Origin: Erythrobacter fulvus
GTDB lineage: Bacteria > Pseudomonadota > Alphaproteobacteria > Sphingomonadales > Sphingomonadaceae
Assembly: GCF_028595285.1 (NCBI RefSeq)
Contig: NZ_JAQQXQ010000010.1
Span: 53,396-117,395, forward strand
DNA length: 64,000 bases
Direction: 5' to 3'
Part shown: piece after piece, positions 59,799-64,000 of the stretch
Position numbering within the stretch: position 1 is the first letter of the stretch
Layout: the number at the start of each line of letters is the position of its first letter
The notes under the pieces: model-generated
Database searches by the model: none
The model's input: only the letters and a program-made list of their open reading frames with translations
What the model was told of the DNA's origin: nothing
Made by a program: the position numbers and the translations under genes

Positions 59799-61820
59799 AT
59801 GGAATTCAAGGCGAGCGATGGCGTGACGGACGAAGTGCTGAACGAAGTGGATGCGGGCGCTGCGGCCCCGGTGAAGGATGAAAAGGCCGTGACGATGAAC
59901 AAGGCGGATACCGGTTCGGACGCGCTGATCGCCGCCAAGGCGACCGAAGCGCTCGCCGGCGCGATGGTCGAAGCGGCCAAGCAGGCGGCCGCACCCGACA
60001 GCAAGAAGGTGAATGATCGTCGCTTCACGATCACGACCGATGCGGCGCGCGATGCCAACCTGACCGAATTCGGCAAGGAAACCCTGACCGACCGTTACCT
60101 GCTGCCCGGCGAAAGCTATCAGGATCTGTTCGCCCGCGTGGCGGATGCCTACGCCGATGATCAGGACCACGCCCAGCGATTGTATGACTACATCTCGAAC
60201 CTGTGGTTCATGCCGGCAACGCCGGTGCTGTCGAACGGCGGCACCAACCGCGGCCTGCCGATTTCGTGCTATCTCAACTCGGTGTCCGACAGCCTCGAAG
60301 GCATCGTCGGCACCTGGAACGAGAACGTGTGGCTCGCCTCGAAGGGCGGCGGGATCGGCACCTATTGGGGCAATGTCCGCGGCATCGGCGAACCGGTCGG
60401 CCTCAACGGCAAGACCAGCGGCATCATTCCCTTCGTGCGGGTGATGGACAGCCTGACGCTGGCGATTTCGCAGGGCTCGCTGCGGCGCGGCTCGGCGGCG
60501 TGCTATCTCGATATCTCGCACCCCGAGATCGAGGAGTTCCTCGAAATCCGCAAACCTTCGGGCGACTTCAACCGCAAGGCGCTGAACCTGCACCACGGCG
60601 TGCTCGTCACCGACGATTTCATGGCGGCTGTGCGCGACGGCGCCGAATTCGAGCTCAAGAGCCCGAAGGACGGCAGCGTGCGCGGCAAGGTGGATGCGCG
60701 TTCGCTGTTCCAGAAGCTGGTCGAAACCCGGCTCGCGACGGGCGAACCCTACATCGTCTTCTCCGACACCGTGAACCGGATGATGCCCAAGCATCACCGC
60801 GAGCTGGGCCTCAAGGTCTCGACTTCGAACCTGTGCTCGGAAATCACGCTGCCGACCGGTATCGACCACCTCGGCAATGATCGCACCGCGGTGTGCTGCC
60901 TGTCCTCGCTCAACCTCGAAAAGTGGGACGAGTGGAACACCGACAAGCAGTTTATCGAGGACGTGATGCGCTTCCTCGACAACGTGCTGCAGGACTATAT
61001 CGACCGCGCGCCGGACGAGATGGCCCGCGCCAAGTATTCCGCCGCGCGCGAACGTTCGGTCGGCCTCGGGGTGATGGGCTTCCACTCCTATCTCCAGTCC
61101 AAGGGCATCGCCATGGAAAGCGCGATGGCCAAGGCGGTGAACCTGAAGATGTTCAAGCATGTTCACGCCAAGGCGTCGGAAGCCTCGATGCTGCTGGCGC
61201 AGGAACGCGGGCCCTGCCCCGATGCCGCCGACATGGGCGCGATGGAGCGGTTCAGCTGCAAGATGGCGATCGCGCCGACCGCGTCGATCAGCATCATCTG
61301 CGGCGGCACCTCGGCCTGTATCGAACCGATCCCGGCCAATATCTACACCCACAAGACCCTGTCGGGCAGCTTCATCGTCAAGAACCCCTATCTTGAAAAG
61401 CTGCTGGAAAAGAAGGCGAAGAATTCCAACAATGTATGGAATTCGATCCTCGAACGCGGCGGGTCGGTGCAGCACCTCGACTTCCTCACGCCGGAGGAAA
61501 AGGCGACCTACAAGACCAGCTTCGAGATCGACCAGCGCTGGCTGCTCGAATTCGCGGCCGATCGTACGCCCTACATCGATCAGGCCCAGTCGCTGAACCT
61601 GTTCATCCCGGCCGACGTCGACAAGTGGGACCTGATGATGCTGCACTACCAGGCGTGGGAAAAGGGCATCAAATCGCTCTACTACCTGCGCTCCAAGAGC
61701 GTGCAGCGCGCCGGCTTCGTCGGCGGGGTGGAAGCGGACAACACGCCCGAACTCGCGAAGATCGAACTGGCCGCCGGCGGCGAGCAGACCGATTACGAGG
61801 AATGCCTGAGCTGCCAGTGA
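59799..61820 (+). CDS. nrdA: Ribonucleoside-diphosphate reductase alpha subunit (class I)
   Basis: 673 residues. Makes deoxynucleotides with the radical-generating beta subunit. Redox-active Cys in LPISCYLNSVSDS (about 156), thiyl-radical Cys in STSNLCSEITLP (about 344), glycyl/substrate region in QGSLRRGSAACYLDISHPEI, radical-transfer Tyr pair in SLYYLRSKSVQR and the C-terminal CLSCQ that recycles the disulfide (about 669-673). The first 60 residues are Ala/Asp/Lys-rich and do not show a full ATP-cone, so allosteric activity control may be weak. The ATG at 59799 follows GTGGGG. The beta subunit gene lies 697 bases downstream, with two small genes between. Confidence 0.95.
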   Translation: MEFKASDGVTDEVLNEVDAGAAAPVKDEKAVTMNKADTGSDALIAAKATEALAGAMVEAAKQAAAPDSKKVNDRRFTITTDAARDANLTEFGKETLTDRYLLPGESYQDLFARVADAYADDQDHAQRLYDYISNLWFMPATPVLSNGGTNRGLPISCYLNSVSDSLEGIVGTWNENVWLASKGGGIGTYWGNVRGIGEPVGLNGKTSGIIPFVRVMDSLTLAISQGSLRRGSAACYLDISHPEIEEFLEIRKPSGDFNRKALNLHHGVLVTDDFMAAVRDGAEFELKSPKDGSVRGKVDARSLFQKLVETRLATGEPYIVFSDTVNRMMPKHHRELGLKVSTSNLCSEITLPTGIDHLGNDRTAVCCLSSLNLEKWDEWNTDKQFIEDVMRFLDNVLQDYIDRAPDEMARAKYSAARERSVGLGVMGFHSYLQSKGIAMESAMAKAVNLKMFKHVHAKASEASMLLAQERGPCPDAADMGAMERFSCKMAIAPTASISIICGGTSACIEPIPANIYTHKTLSGSFIVKNPYLEKLLEKKAKNSNNVWNSILERGGSVQHLDFLTPEEKATYKTSFEIDQRWLLEFAADRTPYIDQAQSLNLFIPADVDKWDLMMLHYQAWEKGIKSLYYLRSKSVQRAGFVGGVEADNTPELAKIELAAGGEQTDYEECLSCQ

Positions 61821-61833
61821 GCTAGTAGACGCA

Positions 61834-62181
61834 ATGCGCAGCCGCCGCCACTCACGCATCCCGACGACCGCGACCGGATCGTGCCGGACATCGCGCGGGA
61901 TGCAGTGGGACCTTGCGCTGGCGGACCTGTCGGAAGGCGGATGCCGGCTCGACGATCCTCGCGGGCAATTGCGGCTGGGCGAATTCGTCCGGCTCTACAT
62001 CGCCGGCACCGGGCCGCACATGGCCGAGGTGGCATGGCGGCAGGGGGCGCGGGTCGGGATCGAATTTTCCCGTCCGCTGCCGCCGCGGGTGTTCCACCTG
62101 CTTGCCGCTGCGGACTGGGGCGGAGCGCAGTCCGCCTTCGAGGAAGACCGCAGCAATCTGCCGGTCAGGCGGATGATCTGA
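61834..62181 (+). CDS. PilZ-domain protein
   Basis: 115 residues, single PilZ domain for cyclic-di-GMP. The binding motif is RRHSR near the N-terminus and DLSEGGCRL (D/NxSxxG) at about residues 31-39, then FVRLYIAGTGPHMAEVAWRQGARVGIEF, the beta-barrel end with the hydrophobic ARVGIEF. It starts with ATG at 61834, 14 bases after the nrdA stop, in the same direction, so it may be read through from nrdA. No effector domain is attached, so it must work through a partner protein. Confidence 0.8.
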   Translation: MRSRRHSRIPTTATGSCRTSRGMQWDLALADLSEGGCRLDDPRGQLRLGEFVRLYIAGTGPHMAEVAWRQGARVGIEFSRPLPPRVFHLLAAADWGGAQSAFEEDRSNLPVRRMI

Positions 62182-62227
62182 TTATGGCCCGCCCCGGCCA
62201 CAACGGGGCAGGAAGAAGGGGGAAGGA

Positions 62228-62413
62228 ATGAATCTGCCGTTCGGAATGGGGATTTTCGGCCTCGTCGTGTGCGCGATCTTCGCGTTCACCGCGATCCGCG
62301 AATTGCGCCGCGACCGGCCCGGCCATGCGCGCAACGCGGCGATGATCCACATCGCCATGGTGTCGATGTTCGTGCCTTTCTGCATCTACGTGCTTGTCGC
62401 CTACGCCCCCTGA
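62228..62413 (+). CDS. Small two-helix membrane protein
   Basis: 61 residues. Strong ribosome site (GGGGGAAGGA) 5 bases before the ATG. Two hydrophobic helices, GIFGLVVCAIFAFTAI (about 8-23) and IAMVSMFVPFCIYVLVAYAP (about 42-61), are joined by a basic loop RELRRDRPGHARNAAM. No family is recognised. It lies between the PilZ and nrdB genes on the same strand and could be part of the same transcript. Confidence 0.65.
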   Translation: MNLPFGMGIFGLVVCAIFAFTAIRELRRDRPGHARNAAMIHIAMVSMFVPFCIYVLVAYAP

Positions 62414-62517
62414 TTTCCACACCGTGAATCCGCGGCGCCCCGCGCGCCGTATCTGACAAACCGACTGCAACCGCCTATATTGGCCCTTACAGACATCCAA
62501 TCGAAGGAAGACCGCCG

Positions 62518-63564
62518 ATGTCGCTGCTCGAAGCCCGCACCACCTACAAGCCGTTCCAGTATCCGTGGGCCTATGACTTCTGGAAGCGCCAGCAGCAGAT
62601 CCACTGGATGCCCGAGGAAGTCCCTCTGGGCGAGGATTGCCGCGACTGGGCGCAGAAGATCACCGATCACGAGCGCAATCTGCTCACCCAGATCTTCCGC
62701 TTCTTCACCCAGGCCGATGTCGAGGTGCAGAACTGCTACCACGACAATTACGGCCGCGTGTTCAAGCCGACGGAAGTGAAGATGATGCTCGCCGCCTTCT
62801 CCAACATGGAGACGGTGCACATCGCCGCCTATTCGCACCTGCTCGACACCATCGGCATGCCCGAGGCGGAATACAGCGCCTTCCTCGAATACGAGGAGAT
62901 GAAGGACAAGCATGACTTCCTCGGCCAGTTCGGCGTCGATACGGATGAGGATATCGCCCGCACGCTGGCGGCCTTCGGCGGCTTTACCGAAGGGCTCCAG
63001 CTCTTCGCCAGCTTTGCCATGCTGATGAACTTCCCGCGCTTCAACAAGATGAAGGGCATGGGCCAGATCGTCAGCTGGTCGGTGCGCGACGAATCGCTGC
63101 ACTGCGAAGGCATCATCAAGCTGTTCCACACCTTCTGCGAGGAACGCCAGTGCCTCACCAAGGCGGTGAAGGAAGACCTGATCGACATCTGCCAGAAGAC
63201 CGTGCGGCTGGAAGACAACTTCATCGATCTCGCCTTCGAACTCGGCCCCGTCGACGGGATGAGCCCCAAGGATATCAAGAAGTATATCCGCTACATCGCC
63301 GACTGGCGCCTGAAGCAGCTCGGCCTGCAGCCGATCTACCTGATCGACGATCACCCGCTGCCGTGGCTCCAGCCGCTGCTCAACGGGGTGGAGCACGCCA
63401 ACTTCTTCGAAACCCGCGCGACCGAATATTCCAAGGGCGCCACCCGCGGCGACTGGAACACCGTGTGGTCAAGCTTCGACAAGCGCCAGAAGGCCAAGGC
63501 GGTCAACGAGGACGGCGTCGAAGCGGACGGTCCGGGGCTGTTTGGAGCTGAGGCTGCGGAGTAG
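62518..63564 (+). CDS. nrdB: Ribonucleoside-diphosphate reductase beta subunit (class I)
   Basis: 348 residues. Ferritin-like protein holding the metal cofactor and tyrosyl radical. Ligand and radical set: Glu and His in METVHIAAYSHLL with Tyr in AAY at the position of the stable radical (about residues 98-108), Glu in FGGFTEGLQLFASF (about 157) and DESLHCEGI with Glu and His (about 191-199). The tyrosine is present, so a class Ia (Tyr radical) type is expected. The C-terminal tail (VEADGPGLFGAEAAE) would bind NrdA. ATG at 62518 with GAAGGAAG upstream. Its own promoter probably lies in the 104-base gap, which carries another GANTC at 62425. Confidence 0.95.
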   Translation: MSLLEARTTYKPFQYPWAYDFWKRQQQIHWMPEEVPLGEDCRDWAQKITDHERNLLTQIFRFFTQADVEVQNCYHDNYGRVFKPTEVKMMLAAFSNMETVHIAAYSHLLDTIGMPEAEYSAFLEYEEMKDKHDFLGQFGVDTDEDIARTLAAFGGFTEGLQLFASFAMLMNFPRFNKMKGMGQIVSWSVRDESLHCEGIIKLFHTFCEERQCLTKAVKEDLIDICQKTVRLEDNFIDLAFELGPVDGMSPKDIKKYIRYIADWRLKQLGLQPIYLIDDHPLPWLQPLLNGVEHANFFETRATEYSKGATRGDWNTVWSSFDKRQKAKAVNEDGVEADGPGLFGAEAAE

Positions 63565-63574
63565 GGGGTGCGCA

Positions 63575-63826
63575 TTGGACGAAGAGACGCCATCGTTCGA
63601 TCCGAACAAATTTGCCGCTGAGGTCGTTCTTCAAGGAACTGAGCGCGCGGCCAAACAGTTTGGCAACTCTGCTCCGGTAGCCAGCATTCGGCGGCTCTAC
63701 CAACAGCTTACTAATGCATACCAGCCGTATCTTGAGAAGACCTATCGGCGTGTTAGTACGATAAGGACGTTCCTAAAGCCTACAGAATCAATAGATTTGT
63801 TGTCGGCCTATGTTCCGGTCGACTTA
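63575..63826 (+). pseudogene. Truncated gene start resembling a NACHT/STAND ATPase N-terminus
   Basis: Starts at TTG 63575 with GGGGG upstream, and remains open for 84 codons until the insertion sequence. The residue run AAEVVLQGTERAAKQFG, then YQPYLEKTYRRVSTIRTFL and IDLLSAYVPVDLG, resembles the region before the NTPase domain of NACHT/STAND defence proteins (YLE..Y.R.S.I.TFL...L...YVPL). No P-loop is left. A hand count of 220 bases gives 50% GC, well below its neighbours, which suggests transfer. The rest of the gene, if it exists, would be beyond the right edge. Confidence 0.5.
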
Positions 63827-64000
63827 GGCTCAGGACCCATTAAATTCTTGCATTGGCGGCGATGCCTTGATTCACTCGCAGGTGCTGCGGGTGTCTGAGC
63901 TTTGGTTGTTGAGCGAGGCGCAGATGCGCCGGATTGAGCCTTATTTCCCACTGTCGCACGGCATCCCGCGGGTCGATGATCGGCGGATCGTGAGCGGCAT
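63827..64000 (+). mobile_element. IS5-family insertion sequence, left part
   Basis: The left boundary is put at 63827, where GGCTCAGGACCCATTAA begins, a terminal sequence type I link to IS5-group elements from memory. It follows TTA (63824-63826), a TNA-type target as used by the IS1031 group. The transposase frame begins 55-64 bases in. The right end is outside the window, so the terminal repeats cannot be paired. Confidence 0.6.
63891..64000 (+). CDS. IS5-family transposase, N-terminal fragment
   Basis: The first 36 codons of a transposase cut by the window edge. It begins (GTG) SELWLLSEAQMRRIEPYF, then PLSHGIPRVDDRRIVSGI. The LS.AQM.RIEP.FP.SHG.PRVDDRR pattern is the DUF4096-type N-terminus of IS5-family transposases; the DDE catalytic part is outside. 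An alternative GTG at 63882 would add three residues. It interrupts the NACHT-like gene. Confidence 0.8.
   Translation, partial: MSELWLLSEAQMRRIEPYFPLSHGIPRVDDRRIVSG

Overview
The window is a stretch of high-GC chromosome from an alphaproteobacterium, most likely Sphingomonadales of the Erythrobacteraceae type. This rests on gene content: an UrcA-family protein, two large TonB-dependent receptors, prolyl oligopeptidase and aminopeptidase P genes, a GDYXXLXY/DUF2157 pair and 4-nt gene overlaps. A near-perfect ParB-binding parS palindrome at 243-258 suggests that the left end lies in the origin-proximal domain. The genes are almost all chromosomal housekeeping or catabolic. No tRNA, rRNA or CRISPR array was recognised.

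Layout. 1-10 kb: end of a possible HerA-like ATPase gene, parS, a VOC protein, divergent aminopeptidase P and S9 oligopeptidase, a thioesterase, a 7TM-GGDEF diguanylate cyclase, a PstS lipoprotein behind a possible Pho box, and a DUF2157/GDYXXLXY membrane pair. 10-13 kb: a tight three-gene operon (beta-barrel protein, 7TM protein of the inactive-transglutaminase type, ATP-grasp ligase), the most suggestive under-described module here. 13-25 kb: TonB receptor, FtsK, thiamine-phosphate synthase-like protein, YggS, second TonB receptor, GlnD. 25-34 kb: acyl-CoA ligase, Lgt coupled to a MidA-type methyltransferase with a very long Lys/Ala/Glu-rich N-terminus, DUF2147, and an OpuB-type ABC transporter whose permease and binding protein are fused.

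33-47 kb: isovaleryl-CoA dehydrogenase and methylcrotonyl-CoA carboxylase beta (leucine breakdown), lipid and membrane enzymes, a TetR regulator, an M50-like protease, an AI-2E transporter, gyrB (followed by a leftover second copy of its own last codons), a secreted PIG-L deacetylase and a second acyl-CoA ligase. 47-57 kb: UrcA, GuaA, YceI, a nitronate monooxygenase-like enzyme, small zinc proteins, an ABC ATPase, NadB, a TraB/GumN protein and a hydrolase. 57.8-59.2 kb: a secreted protein with about 18 curlin repeats, a candidate functional amyloid. 59.3-63.6 kb: class I ribonucleotide reductase nrdA and nrdB separated by a PilZ protein and a small membrane protein, behind a dense cluster of GANTC (CcrM) sites that points to cell-cycle control.

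From 63.57 kb the base composition falls to about 50% GC. The start of an acquired gene, resembling the N-terminus of NACHT/STAND defence ATPases, is cut by an IS5-family insertion sequence running off the right edge. This is probably the border of an accessory island.
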